From: Erythrophleum ivorense
Taxonomy: Eukaryota > Streptophyta > Magnoliopsida > Fabales > Fabaceae
DNA length: 64,000 bases
Assembly: GCA_026724425.1 (NCBI GenBank)
Contig: JAIUCV010000574.1
Coordinates: forward strand, 248,001 to 312,000
Reading direction: 5' to 3'
Within the stretch, counting starts at the first letter, position 1; every line of letters starts with the position of its first letter. Of the stretch, positions 1-12,981 are shown piece after piece. The notes under the pieces are model-generated. The model did not search any database and had not been told where the DNA came from. It saw only the letters and a program-made list of their open reading frames with translations. A program made the translations under genes and the position numbers.

Positions 1-274
1 TGTTAAAGTACATAAATACTAATGACTATTTTTTTCCCCCGTGCTACTTTTTTTCATTCCGCCACTTTGGTTGCAAGATTCCAAAACTAAACCCATTTTG
101 TAAGTTGTGAAGAAAGTTCAGAAATCGACACCCATGTTTTATTTTTGCATATAATTTCTCACATACTCAATCCACGTAAGGGCAAACATGTCATGGCCAA
201 GGGACAATTATGTTTAGCATTTCAGCACATAATATTTTTGGAAAGTAATACATAATTGGGTCGGCCTGGCCTAA

Positions 275-470
275 TACCATGGCTATTGTGGGCCGGGCTA
301 AAAGCCCATGATTAAAATGGCTTTATAGTATTCCAATCCAACTAATCCTTGATCAGATTCATTTTGACACCACTCTAGCCTCGTTCCATGGATTGATGTG
401 GGCCGGAATAAAAGCCCATGATCAAAATGGGCTCATAGTATTTTACCCAATCGACTTCATATACGAGGTT
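275..470. repeat. Diverged tandem duplication, 110-bp spacing
   Basis: The block around TGTGGGCCGG at 287 recurs at 397. Both copies share a preceding CCATGG-like segment and a following TAAAAGCCCATGAT and ATAGTATT. The copies differ by scattered substitutions and small indels, so the duplication is old. No coding sense is visible. Confidence 0.6.
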
Positions 471-564
471 AGATCCATTTTAACACGGCTCATAGAATGT
501 AACCTTTTACTGTCACCCCCAATTTTTTATACTTTTATATACCTATCTCAACAAGGTCCCTAGT

Positions 565-873
565 CACTTTTATAAGTTCCTCTTAAAGTTTTTTAAAATT
601 ATATAAATTTTTTATCTATTCTATAATATATACAAATATCTTTTAAAATAATAAAATTATTTTATACTTTAGTTGAATTTTAATTTTTCAACTAAAATAC
701 CATTTATTGACTTATTTACATATTTTTTAAATTAAAAAAATGAATGGTGTATTTTGTTCAAAAAATTTAAAATTAAATTAAAGTATAAGATAATTTTTTT
801 ACTTCATAAAAGGTTTGTATATATTTTAAAAATAAAAGAGATATTTATATGATTTTAACAAAATTTAAGGAAA
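565..873. mobile_element. AT-rich foldback (MITE-like) element
   Basis: The left half (about 565-715) pairs imperfectly with the right half (about 735-873). For example TTATACTTTAGTTGAATTTT at about 659 matches the reverse complement of the segment ending AAAGTATAAG near 790, and AAAATTATATAAA near 594 matches the reverse complement of sequence near 850. The result is a roughly 0.3-kb imperfect palindrome with a short centre, the form expected of a foldback MITE. I could not fix exact ends or a target duplication, so the superfamily is unknown. Confidence 0.5.
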
Positions 874-2304
874 AAAAACAATGTAACTTATTCTAAAATT
901 TACTTTTCCCTAAATCTTTGAGAGCTTAGGTAGGAAACTAAGAGATTTGATGATTAAATAAACAAAGAGCATTTTTTTTAACTTTTTGTGGAAACTAAAA
1001 ATAACAAAAAATTTGTTTCGTAGAATTTAAGATAATTGAATTTTTTTATATATAGGTTGAAAATAAAAAATATTTAATAACAAATGGACATTTATAATTT
1101 TTTTACCCTCTTTATATATCTATATACTTGATGTTTTTTTTTAATTTAAATGAAAAACTTCATTCAAATGCAAATCTTTGCGCTTCTTGCGACAATTGTA
1201 AAAATTTTAAAACTAATAACAAATGAATAACTATAATTTACTCATTAGACTAAATGACAAATTATATCTTCTGGATGAGAATTTGTCAATACCATCATCA
1301 TCATCATCATTGTTGCAATAGGACAGTAATGATTATCTATTTTGTGGATCAGATTTGACAATTTCACAACCGCAAATTTCTAGACCAAATCAAAGAAAAA
1401 TCATAAAAATTCCAATTAAACGAGAATAAAAACACCAGCAAATTTGAGACAAGAAACTGAAAGACTTTTTTTTTGTTTTTTCAAATTTCCCATAAAAAAT
1501 AAATTTAAAGAGATTTATTTGTTGAAAATAGCAAAAGAAAAAGAAAGTAGTTAGATGAGATATTGGGTTGCAACCTGTAGCTAGCTATTAGCAGTAGCCC
1601 CGAAAAAGGAAAAAAAAAAAAAAACTCGCGCTGCAGAGAAACTGATTGAAAATAATTTAAAATTAAAATATTTATATTAATTGAAAATATTTATATTAAA
1701 AATTTTAAATTTTAAAATTATTTTGAACACTCTAATAATAAAAAATTTTAATTTAAAATCTTGAATTATAACTTTTTTATATAATTTAATTTTTTAATAT
1801 TTAAATCTTTTAAAATAATTTAAAATTAAAACTCTTTAACATGAATATCTTCAACTTGTTTCAAAGGAGGATCTTAGGTTTCGTTTCATCATGAATGTAT
1901 TTTTTTTTACATATTTTGTGCAATATATATTATATTTTTGTAATTAATATTCAATTCACTAAATCGTAATTTTAACTATTAAATTATTTTGTTTAAAGCA
2001 AAGATAAAAAATTATATTTTACTCTACTTACCTACCTATTTTTTATTTATCAATTTACAATTATATCCTACAATTAAACAATGCATTACTAAAGAACTTT
2101 TTCAATCTTTGATGTGAGATATGTTGAACGTGATACTTTCATTTTTTTTTTTTTTCCTGAGGTTTCTCCATCAGCAAAGACAGGTTGAGGACTTCATACC
2201 GATTAGATCCTTTTACTATTATTATATGTAGTTTGTTTCTTTTTTGTCCTTTGCACGTTTTAATTATAATTATAACTAATTTTTTTCTATATGCACGCGC
2301 ACAC

Positions 2305-2316
<12 letters not shown>

Positions 2317-2338
<22 letters not shown>
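2317..2338. repeat. (AT)n microsatellite
   Basis: Eleven AT dinucleotides follow a short ACAT-rich lead. A simple sequence repeat, with no gene on either strand. Confidence 0.9.
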
Positions 2339-2938
2339 TAAAATTATTTCTAGTATTGGCACAAGTTCTTTTCAATAGCATAAAGTTGAGATGTGCACAG
2401 AATTGCGACGAGTGCAAGTTGCTCCATTTTGTTTACTCTTTATAAATATTCTTATAGAAAGTAGGATAACAGGAAAAGCTCAATCTAAGAAAATTATCTA
2501 ATGATCATAAAACTTATTAAAAATTATACTAATCTACTCCTAAACTTGTTAGCAAACTAAAGAAACCAAAAAAAAAATGGAAAACAAGATGCAAAAACCG
2601 AATTACGCTAATGAATTTATACATACAACTTAGAAAAATGCAATAAATAAATATGCATATTTACAAATGAATATCTAGCTATATAATACACAACTATCCA
2701 CTAGAAAGCTCATTCTGACTAAAATACCGAATTAAAGCATTCATCAAGAAAGTTACAAAATGTCTACATTAATAAAGTATCCACAACCTACTAAATTCTA
2801 AAAATAAAAAGTAAGAAAACAAAATAAAAATTATTCTTGGTTCTTTATTACTCCACCAATTCTCATGCTCCAATACACACCATTGCCTAAAATAAATCAA
2901 TAAGATTCATCTTTTTCCTGTTAATAATGCCAAAAACT

Positions 2939-3710
2939 TGATGCGTAACTATTTTAAGGATATTAAATTAGAAAGTGCACTAGTTGCAAAAATAATAAAG
3001 TAGATATGAGTCCAAGTATTGATCTCACAAAAAAAAAGGGGCAATTAAGAATTTTTACATGAGGAAACAAATAAAAAAATGAAATAAAAAACTTGTGTAA
3101 ATACAAATATCCTAACATGACTAGTAGCCCAAGTCTTCTTGGTTATTGGCAAACAACTATTTTGTGAAAAAGCATGCAAAAAGAAAGAAAAATGACTCAA
3201 GACTTTGACTTAAAAGGCAGAATAAATGAAATCTAATTGATATGACTAACTATGCTTGGTGCTTAGTATCACACTCCTCATCACTATAGCTAGTTAAGTC
3301 ATAATGTATCAATAGCTAAAAAGTGAATCTACTAAACTATCCTAAATCCTAACTTCCCTTGGGCAATCAAATACAAATCTCATTTATGTTTATTTAGTTA
3401 TAAGATGCATTATTGAACAATGAATTCCTAAGTTATCAAGCATTCAAATACAAATCTACCCAACGTATCATACTTCTAACCTTAGTAAGATAGAGAGTGG
3501 TCAAAGTAGTGTCTTTATAATCTCCTTCTTCTAAAGTTATGGGGAGCCCTATATCCCTTCAATTCATAGTTGTAGACATCCAAACCCATACATAAATTTG
3601 TTTATGAGCTAGAGGTTGAATTAAAAGAGACATATATCCATTAAAGCACTATACTATACTATCTTTACTATGACCCCTATGTTGACCAAGATACACTTGA
3701 CCATCCAATG
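2939..3710 (-). repeat. Possible retrotransposon LTR fragment
   Basis: The stretch opens with TGATGCG and contains, near 2990-3030, a phrase with AATAAAGTAGA, AGTATTGATCTCAC and an A-run. It resembles a block common in Athila/Tat-type LTRs (AATAAAGTGG, then AAGTATCGTTCCCACAGG). It lies next to the gag remnant on the - strand and could be that element's 3' LTR. The right boundary and a partner LTR were not found, so this is inference from local similarity. Confidence 0.3.
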
Positions 3711-4059
3711 GCTAATTATTGCAATGATTATTATTTATTAGGTCATCCTCATTGTTGGCCATTGTGTGCGAATCTTCTATATTTAATATAATCATATTTG
3801 ATTGAGATCAAGGAAAAGCCTGAATACTGTTATCAATGGTCATTAGCTTGCTCAAATAGTTTTCCATATCCCTTTATGTGTGATAAGGTTAGGTCGAAAT
3901 GACATTGACAATTCCTACAAGTATAGCCAAAGTTGCAATTCATGCCTTGTTTTGGAATTCTTCTTACAACTTTCTCTTGCTAACTTCTTCTTCCACTCTC
4001 CTATCATTATTGTGCCTCTAAGTGTTATTACCCCTTTTATTTTCATTTTGAGCAACGTA

Positions 4060-5720
4060 ATTCCTTAGGAAACCTTTCTAAATAAGGTCTTTTATGGCAT
4101 CCATGACATCTTTGCATTCTTCCATGTCGAGTTTGACATCATGATGATAATGGCAATACCTACCTTAGTTTTAGTTTTCTCTTAAGGTCCTCTTTAGAAG
4201 AGGCTTCTTACAGTATCTCTCATTCTCTACATTCATTAGTATTTCTACTAGGGAAATAGTTAAAGAAGTATATAGATCATACCTAAGTCTACAAAATTCT
4301 ATATTCCTTAAGTTGGCTCTTTGTTTTAGCCTTTCCTTGATGGACTATCAAGGTCGCTTGTCTTTCTTTTGGTCTCTTGCTTTTCTTTCTTCTTTCCTCA
4401 TCTCATCCTCAACTTTTAGATAATTCATTGGCTGGACATATTATGATACTTTATACATAAGTTTGACCATAATTTTAGGTCATTTATTTGCTTCAAAGAA
4501 TTTTAATTTTTGCAACTTTAGGTCCATATTCATGGCTACGATGATTATTCCTTGATTCGAGTCCTAATGGTGTATATCTTCTCATTGAACCATTTCACAT
4601 AGTCTTCTAAGCTCTCATCTTCTTTCTAATACATCCTTAAAAAGGTAGATGTATCCAAGGCTTGCATTCTGCTTATTATAAATTGAGCTTGGAAATGCTC
4701 TATAAATTGGTCTAAGCTACCAGTCAAATTCTAAGGTAAGTTGTTAAACCACATTTTGGTCGCATCGTTCAAGGTTGTAAGGAATAGTTTACATATATAT
4801 TTTGCTAACACATAGGCCAAGTCCATTTGCATAGTGAAATTCTAATGAGGATGCATAGGGTTAGCATTTCCATCATATGATTTGATTGCTAAAAGTTTGC
4901 ACCTCTTTAGAGGTTGTGCCCTCTAAATGTCATTCATGAATAGAGAATTGTTAAATCCTAGAAAGCATACATCTCCAAAGTAATTAGCTTGCAAGGTCTT
5001 CTTACTTTCTTATCTCAAAATGGCTTTTAAAGTTTGTTGCTTTTCTTTTTGAACCTTTTGCTCTTCTTTCATCTTTTTGAGTTCGTGCAAGAGTTCGCGT
5101 TTTCTTTTTATAAGCTCTTTGACTTTACTTGCGTTGTGTTTAGTGTTACCTTGTTAAGAGTTTTTTTATCTCTTGCTTGGACTTCTTTGAATGCCTTATC
5201 TGGCTCATTCATGCCATTTGGAAGGAATTGTTTACATTGACTTCCTTTTTTTAGACTCACAATTATTATTGTCCTCTTCAGAGCATATTTGGTCCTCATA
5301 ATGAGGGACTTCATGCATATTTCCTTTTCTTTAATAAGCTTGGACCCCTTGCTTGAAAGCGTTCTTTCCTTACTTCAACAATGCTGTTAACTGCTTGTCC
5401 CCTTGTGTAGCCTTGTTTTCGACAAGATTCTCTTGTATGGCTATTAGTCACCTATACATTTCTATCATGTATTGTTACTATTGGCACAATATTTGAAGAA
5501 TCTTAAGATTATCAATTTGTGAATTAGTAGATGTATGTACCAAGACAGGGTCAATGGTGTTACCCATTAATGTTGCATTGAAGGTGTTAGTGGTGTTACC
5601 TACTTGAGTTATATTGGCAGTGTTACCAACTTATGTGAGAATAATGATGTTACCCACTAGCATGACTCTTGTTGAGTTTAGTAAACTCACCTAATCTGTT
5701 AAGTTATGAGGGTTTTAAGC
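4060..5720 (-). pseudogene. Ty3/gypsy gag remnant (broken)
   Basis: Translating the - strand in shifting frames gives a recognisable plant Ty3/gypsy gag. In coding order there is a Lys/Glu-rich coiled segment (about 5700-5000), a SYDGNANP-like start of the gag fold near 4890, a central MWFNNLP near 4750, and a YVKWFNEK-like stretch near 4590. It ends in YCHYHHD...MEEC near 4090-4165, matching the usual CxYHxDxGHxTEEC signature with its glycine changed. Stops and frameshifts occur throughout, so it is a fossil. No reverse transcriptase follows it, so the element is truncated or rearranged. Confidence 0.65.
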
Positions 5721-8189
5721 ATCACCTCATTTGCCCTTGCCATTTTGTGGTGAGGATATGACTTGGTGACAGTCCTTAAAAATGAACTTCACTTCAAATT
5801 TTAGCATTCCAGTTATTGTTTTGATTACTAAAACAATTTTCCCTTATTTAGGCCATGGTTGGTCCCTAAATAACCTATAAATATACCTAATGTTAGTGTT
5901 AAGGATATGGCAAAATAGAGATGTGGAATCCTAGTTTAATAAGAAGGTGATGTATTACTTAATGTGCTAAAGGTACAAGTTCTTTCCTCTATTAGTCAAA
6001 GGGAAAGACAGTTTATATCTACTAGTACAAAGTGATATATTTGGCAGGATAATGTCCTCTTTTTAAATTCTAAGGTGTTTTTTTTATAATTAGAGATCTA
6101 TACTAGCTATTATCAATCTCCTTAAAGTTATATAGAGTTGTCCTAATGGTGTGAGCCTTAATAATGTGGGTTGGATCATTTTGGTCCTATAAGACACTAT
6201 TAACAATATTAGCAAATAAAAATATTATGATTTATTAAAGCTTTGTTTTTTAAAAAATTTGAAGTCTAAAGAAATATTATTAGATTAAATAAAAATAATA
6301 TATTAAAATTTATATAATGTAAATATCAATTATAATCAATATGTAAAAAAATTTAGGCAATTAATAACATTAAGAATATTGCTACAATTTATTTACCATA
6401 ATTTTAAAAAATAAATGTGCTTTAAGAGGAGTTTACTCAATTTTTGTTATATAATTTCTATTATTTTATATTGTATCATAAGAAAGTTGATATAAATTTT
6501 GATTAATTCTTATTAGAAATAACTACATTATAGAAAGTTTTCATGATTCTATTTTCTTATTTAGACATTGATAATTAATTATAACATATTATATTACCAT
6601 TTAGTTGTCTGGGTAATTCTTGATAAGATTTGCATGTCGTTCTTTGTAACTAGGAAGACAATTAGCTTCACTTATAAGAATAGGAAGTTAAGACAAATCA
6701 TTAAACTCAAAATTCCTTTACAGTAGGATCAGGGTAAACCTTATCTAGCTTAGCCAAAACATTAATAAGCCTTTCCTTCAAGTAACAAGACCTTTAGGCC
6801 CCTTAGAATTGAGAGTCTTTTCTATTATTTTATAAACTTTCTTGAGAGATAAAATGATTACTAAGATCTTGGCACCCAAATCATACTAAGGATTGTCAGA
6901 CTAATACTTTTTGATGCATAGGTTCCTCAAGTAAGGCAAGAGCATACTAGTATCTTTGAATAATAATTGTGAAAGAATAAGCTAGACAAGATTTTGGAAA
7001 GAAGGAAGAATTTTATAGAGAAACCATGGAAAAAAACACTCAAACATTTTCATATTCAAACTTCAATGATCCTACAACTAAGGAGAGTTCAGTATTTATA
7101 ACCAAGGATTCAACCTAGCAAACAAACAACTTTACTAAAGAAACTTTAAAAAAGCTACTTTCAATGCTTTCTGCCATATGTTTAAAACTTTAACAAGTGC
7201 ACAATACAAAAATAAAACATTTAGCACAAGCATTAAGACAAAAGCTTATTGCTTGGGACATCTTATCCCTTTTGTATTAGTTTATGGAATGGTGAGAGAT
7301 TCTAAAAATCTTCATCCATATTAGATTCTTCATGAGTGGAGATATTCTTTATCTTGTAGCTTTCAAGTAATTGGCCCACTGCTTCAATGTCTTGATCATA
7401 AAAGTCTTTAGAGTCATGCATATAGGCATCTTGTGATGGAGCATAAGAACTAGATTCATGATAAATAATGGGTTGAATTGGATGTTAAGTGTTGTGAACA
7501 AAAGTGAGTCTGTCCTAAAAATTATTGGCTTAAGCTGGATCATCTAAAATGTCCACTCCATGCATTTAGGTTCTCCTAAGATGAATTATCCTAGGTAAGG
7601 TTTAATAGAAGTGCAAAACACCATTCTAGCATGGATGGAATAATGGTTTAAGTCATATGAAAACATTTTTAAATGTCTAAAGACTTTTACTATTTGTGAG
7701 GGAAAGTTTATGGAAGTGTTCTATAGATAAATACCATTTTGAATGAATAGGTTTCTATCTATGTTAATCTAGTAGGGCTTGTGTAAGATAAAGATGGAAG
7801 TAGCTCTTAGTTTCTCTAGTGGAATGATAGTCTTTCTAAGCTCCATATGCCACCATGTCAGGGGAGAAAACCATTCAAAAGTGTCCAAAGCTTTAAAGAC
7901 CTTTTCCCCCCTCTATAAAGGAAAAGATATACTTCCAAAGGAGAAATTACAATTGCACTAGTGTACATGACTAGGAAAGCCTAGAAGTACCGTAATGCCT
8001 CTTCTGTGACATAGATTTCAATCATAAAAAGGATCAGGAAGAGAGTGTTTGGGTTGAAATAGGAAGGGTATTTTGGTAAGGAGAATCCCTTTAAGTAAAG
8101 ATAAAGGTAATAGGAAGGAAACTCTTTTGCAAGGCATTTAACTTCTAAAGGTTTAGTTGGAGTTGTTAACTAAGGTGGGAAATCTCTCT
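5721..8189. other. Degenerate repeat-derived DNA, unassigned
   Basis: No intact gene is visible. The - strand at about 7290-7560 reads openly for some 50 residues with an acidic composition (for example DFYDQDIEAVGQLLESYKI) but matches no family I can name. The segment sits between a gypsy gag fossil and a Tat-like LTR and is probably retroelement debris. The part from 6240 to 6600 is very AT-rich and featureless. Confidence 0.4.
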
Positions 8190-10110
8190 TGTTTTGAGCA
8201 ATAATTACTAATTTTTATATATTTTATTCCCTTTGATTTAGACATTTTGATGATAAATTGTGGCTTAATGGATTTAATTGGATGAAATTTGATTTTATTG
8301 GCCATTATTGCACTTTAGGAGTTAATTTGTAAATTTTGGATTTTTAATGCATTGATTTCTTTTAAATAATTTTGTGAATATTCCTACTTAATTTTTTTCA
8401 TTCTTTTTATGCAGACTTTAGGCAATTTAAATTTAAACGTTAGATGAAAATTTAGGAGATGATGGAGATTTTAGAAGTGAGAAAGAGTTATGCAAATATT
8501 TGGATACATTCATGGATGGGGCTCCACATGTACTTGCACCATTCTCTCATTCATTCACATTCACTCCACGGGACAGCTCATACTTATCACACACATACAA
8601 GAGCAATTCATGTCATGGGCAACTCACGTGCATAGCTAGTTCACTTCATCCAAGTCTCATGTCCATAACCATACCACACTCTCTTGCATGTTTACTGTCC
8701 AGGATTTCTCCACGCATAAATGGAATCATGTGATACACACTCACATTGACTCATGCACATTCACACGTCCCTCACACTCTCAGCTCTCTCCCACGCTAAT
8801 GCATCATACACGGCTTTCTAATACACATTCCATGGTTTTGATTCATGCACACATCCGTAAGTTCACTCACTCATGTACACGGGTAAGATACTCAACTCTT
8901 CAGCTCACTCATGTACACACGTATTAGCTATACAGTCCCATGTTCATTCATGTTCCATCACACCCACTTGAAGCTTCACACACTAACACGTAGCAGACCC
9001 ATGTGATGCATAAAACCATGCAACATCTTTCTTAACTTCATACACACACAAACACATCCACGGGTTTGTGAGGAGAAGAAGCTGAATCACATGGATGAAG
9101 GAAGCACACTGCTCACCTGCATATCACTTCATTTGCATACATGTATACAAGAGAGGATGTGGCAGGTGGTTCAGGTTTTAGAAGGTCTAAGGCATGGGCT
9201 CCTCACTTCTTGATGCACCAACGGGCTGGCACGCGTTCGTGTGGTAAGTAGCAAGAGGCTAAGTTTTGAAGCAAAAAGGATGAAGAAGCTACGATTTTGG
9301 GGGAGCAGAGTTGTGAGAAGCATGGGGGAAACTTGAAGAAGGAGTTTCGTGCTTGAGAGGAGGAAAGGAAGCTCACGAGGGAATGAATGAAGAGAGAAGG
9401 CTCATGTAGGCTACAAAACACATGAAGAGTGTGAGAGGGAAAACGTGGGAAGCATGGGCAGAAGTTACGTGGAGAAGCCATGGTTTGTGAGGATCTACAC
9501 ACTTAAGAAGAGAGAAGTAGCACAGGTTGACACGTAGCTACACACATACGAAGCATGCATTAGCAATAAGATGGGAATGAATAAGTGAAACACGTGCTTC
9601 TCACGAGGGGTTTTTGGAAAGGGATTGAGGAGCTCCAGAACGTGCTGGCTAGCTGGGGGGAGCATTCAGGGGAAAAGAATGCGACGTAGAGAGTAGCTCC
9701 TGGACGCGAAAAAGGGACACGAAATTGGGGGATTGATTCACTTCCATCCATCAAGCAATGGCCATGGGTTTCTCCTCCAAATTTCCTCCATCCATCTGCT
9801 CAGTGGTAGCTTAAAATTGCTTGGGTAACTAGTTGAAGATGTGACTTTTATGGATAAAGATTTGAGCTCCAAGATACATCTCTAAATTGGTTAAATTCTC
9901 TTCTTATCATCCTTTACTTTTAGCATTAATTTCTTTGTTTAATTTGATTAGGTTTAACTTATTAATTGGAGAATCTGATGGCTGAATATACTAGATTAAT
10001 TTGCTCTAAATTTTGATTGTAATTTTACATTTGGAGATTTATTTTGATGCTTAAGTGTTTGTAGAAATTTCAGAATTAATAGCTGTCCAATTTGCTAATT
10101 AATTTCTCTT

Positions 10111-10118
10111 GTTTTTAG
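10111..10118. repeat. Left 8-bp target duplication GTTTTTAG
   Basis: Identical to 10796-10803 on the other side of the hAT-type element. Eight base pairs is the diagnostic duplication length for the hAT superfamily. Confidence 0.8.
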
Positions 10119-10795
10119 TAAGGGTGAATAAAACCGAACCAAACCAATTAAACTAAACCAAACCACTAAAAATCGATTAAAAAAAGGTTTGATTTGGTTT
10201 TTATAATTTTAGAATCGATTAAATCGGATCAGTTGTCAATTTTTTATTATTATTTTTGGTTCAATTAAACTGAATCAAACTAAACCAAACCATTAAACAT
10301 GCAACTAATTAAAATTTAATAATAATTATTATTATTTTAGATTAATAACATCTTTTATCAATTAAACTTATATCAAAGCTATATTATTTATGTGATTCAA
10401 GAAGACTAACATATACAAATTGTTTATATTATTTTATTATAAGATATTGCTCTTATTTTTTTTACTTTTTAAAGCTTTTTTGTGAATGTATGAAATTTTT
10501 AAAAAAAAAAAAGATAAAAATAATAAATTATTCCAAAATTATTATTGATCAAAATTTTAAGAGATGCAAGATATTAAAAATTAAATTTTACATATTACAA
10601 GGAACAAAATTTTTAAAAAAATCACTTGTGGGCCAAATAAAAATATGAACAAAGCTGGACCAAATCGAACAAAAACTGAACAAAATTGATTAGAATTTAA
10701 AACCGATAAGATCCAACAAAATACTAAACCGATTAGGTTAGTTTGATTTGATTTTGGCTCAAAATCAAACTAAATCGAATCTTTGAACACCCTTA
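10119..10795. mobile_element. Non-autonomous hAT-type element
   Basis: The element begins TAAGGGTG and ends CACCCTTA, a perfect 8-bp terminal inverted repeat, and is flanked by the perfect 8-bp duplication GTTTTTAG. The interior is AT-rich, with many ACCAAACC/AAATCG-type words near both ends that are roughly inverted relative to each other. It has no transposase frame and so is a 677-bp MITE-like derivative mobilised in trans. It lies inside the Tat-like LTR and is younger than it. Confidence 0.75.
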
Positions 10796-10803
10796 GTTTT
10801 TAG
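10796..10803. repeat. Right 8-bp target duplication GTTTTTAG
   Basis: Exact copy of 10111-10118. Joining the flanks at this octamer restores an uninterrupted LTR sequence. Confidence 0.8.
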
Positions 10804-11401
10804 GTTAATTAGTGCAATAGTTATTGTATTAAGTGGCTGGACTTTTTTGTGATTAATGTGCTTAAGAAAATCCTTAATCTAATTAGTTAATTAGCATCTC
10901 TAAGCGGATTGTTCAGCTCTATAATGAGCACTTAGGTACTATTTTTGTGTGTTCTTATCCTTCACTCAAGTGGCTAATTTTTCAAGGTTCTTTGTGGTTG
11001 CAATTTCCTTGATAATTAGTAATTTAGGTCTTGGATGGTAATTTAAGAATCTTTATAAAGAATACACTAAGAAGCAAGAATTTAAATCCAAGTTTGGTAT
11101 ATTAAAAGGGAGCGAGGATAATTGAATCTTAGGAAGTCCATTCAAAGGCTAGTTACCCCACTTTGTCCTAATTGTTGCCATCACTTAATCTTAAGTTTTT
11201 AATTCTTGTTATTTTCTTTAATCCAATTAGAATTTAGTAACTCAAAAACCTCCTAAACATTTTTCATTTATTATCACTAGAAGAACTTTTTCACAAATAA
11301 TTAGAAGTAAACAATTTTTGAAAAATGACTTAAGTTGTACTATTAACTACAAACTTTTAATCAACCTAGTTTATTTGAGTTTATTCAACACAGCCTTCTA
11401 A

Positions 11402-11420
11402 TTTGGTGCCGTTACAAGGA
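11402..11420 (+). other. Degenerate primer-binding site
   Basis: TTTGGTGCCGTTACAAGGA closely resembles the TTTGGCGCCGTTGCCGGGGA sequence that follows the 5' LTR of Tat/Athila-type elements. It lies 12 bases beyond the proposed LTR end. Only about 50 bases of leader follow before the caulimovirid coat region begins on the other strand, so the retrotransposon is truncated here. Confidence 0.45.
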
Positions 11421-11439
11421 GTTTAAATTCTTAATTGTT

Positions 11440-12600
11440 TGAAAAAAAATTTCTATGTTTTTGCTCTATTTTGGTTTTGTATTTCCTAGGTTTGTATTTT
11501 CTGTAGTTTTTGTTCAAATCTGCTTTGAGGAAATGAGACATTTTCCTTATAAGACATAAACACATATCTTTATCTTTGCATTTTATTTATAGGTAAGGCT
11601 TTTCATAAACTTTTTAAATCTTCAATTTTCCTTACATTATAGAATGGAGGAACTTTTGTTATTTATAAAGCTTATCAAGAGTTGACAAGACCAATTGATA
11701 TATTTCTCTAAGGGATATCTCTAACATCTTTCTCCACAAAGAATAGATCATTGTAACTCTAGCTAAAGTTCTTTAGGGAATAAAGCAATAAAAGTATGTT
11801 TGAGGTTTGGATCATTGTAGCCATTAAGTATATAATGCTTTTATGCCATTCTTTGGTAATGGCACTAGAGATATGTTTTGTCAAGCAAGCAACATTTCAT
11901 TTCAAAGTATTATTATCTGTTTTGTTTGACAATGAGATGATAATCGCTAATAAATTCTTTATGGGCCATTCCTAGTATTGTTAAAGTATAAGGGAGTTGA
12001 GTAAGTTGGATTTGTCTATACTTTCCCAAACTATTGAACCACTCATGAAGAGTGCTTATCATCCTAGAAACAAACTCCTTTAAGACCATTTGAAGAATTG
12101 TTTTAGGCTTTGCCATTTGTAGATCTATCCATGCTTTAAATTCATACAGTTCATTTCTCCATTTATTTGGTGATACATCCTTAAAAGTAAATTAAGGGCT
12201 ACACATAAGTCGAAAATGAGAATTTTGCTACTTTGCAAAGGGTGGAAAATTTAGAGGATTTTTAAGATGGTCATTAAAGTCTTCCATAAATGATTCTCTT
12301 TCATGCAGTTAAGAAGTCGCCATGTAAAGTGTTGAAATATTAGCAATGTTCTCTTCAAAATCTTCAGAGTCAATAAGAAAGCTTTCTTCAATGTTTTCAA
12401 AAAATTTATTAGTGGAGACATACTGAGGCATTATATTTTGGAGGGTAGTAATAGGTTTAGTGTCTTTTAGAACATCATCTACCATGTGTTGCTTGTCTCT
12501 GTTATTTGATGGTGGAATAGGGTTGTAGTAAGGGGAGGACAAAGGAGTTTGAGATATTGGCTTTGGTTTTGGCAAAAAATCATCATGGCCATATTCTTTA
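11440..12600 (-). pseudogene. Caulimovirid coat-protein-like region, broken
   Basis: On the - strand, below the movement-protein remnant, come a Pro/Lys-rich linker (12309-12600) and then segments typical of the plant pararetrovirus capsid region. These are VLKEFVSR followed by an EWFNSLGKYRQ-like block (11913-12116), a YNDPNLKHTFI-like block near 11830 and REIYQLVLSTLDKLY near 11700. A KCKDKDMCLC...KMSHF basic/cysteine segment lies near 11540. Stops and frameshifts separate the pieces. No protease or reverse transcriptase was found beyond it. It is an old nuclear copy and cannot express a protein as it stands. Confidence 0.6.
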
Positions 12601-12981
12601 TAAAGATCATATAGAGAAGTTGGCTTTAGCTTTGGATTTCTGATCCCTAACTTTGGTCGTGGGCTAGGGTGATCATGGTCATCATCATTATACTTCTTTC
12701 TATGAGAGCAAAGAGATGGACAATAAGATCTCTTTTTTCTTCTTATTACAGCATTGTCATGCTCTTTGTATTTATTCTCTCGTGGACTTTCCTAGTTGTT
12801 ATAGTCCCAGCATCCATGATCTGGGTCACATTCTTTAAGAGCACAATCCCATATAAAGAGTCCATTGATTTTTGCAACATAGTTGTAAGTTCCATATGCA
12901 TAAACTAAATGGATGGTAATAATACTTACCTTTTATTTTTGTTTTCGAATTGGGGTCATCATTAGTGGTTGTTATTGTAGG

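Larger units (their letters stand above)
1..2938. other. AT-rich intergenic region, no gene seen
   Basis: No reading frame here resembles a known protein; the only long frames, around 2139-2445, run across a TA microsatellite and are fortuitous. The stretch contains a diverged tandem duplication near 270-470, a foldback element at about 565-873, a (CAT)6 run at 1293-1310 and an (AT)11 run at 2317-2338. The remainder is A/T-homopolymer-rich sequence typical of plant intergenic DNA. Confidence 0.6.
8190..11390 (+). repeat. Tat/Ogre-like LTR (probable)
   Basis: The start, TGTTTTGAGCA at 8190, is similar to Tat/Ogre LTR starts. The proposed end, TTATTCAACA at 11390, is followed 12 bases later by a degenerate Tat/Athila primer-binding site. 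The interior has a relatively GC-rich segment (8.5-9.8 kb) full of CTCAC/CACACA words, then a purine-rich stretch; its long frames on both strands resemble no protein. A 677-bp hAT-type element lies inside, so the LTR itself would be about 2.5 kb. No second LTR or + strand gag is in the window, and boundaries are approximate. Confidence 0.4.

Noticed and set aside
7349..7543. 64-residue - strand frame as a gene or viral polyprotein piece
   Set aside because: A different frame looks slightly more protein-like, but neither matches a family I can name and stops flank both.
9203..9754. 99- and 64-residue - strand frames rich in Ser, Phe and Pro
   Set aside because: Composition follows the purine-rich + strand of an LTR-like segment; no family resemblance.
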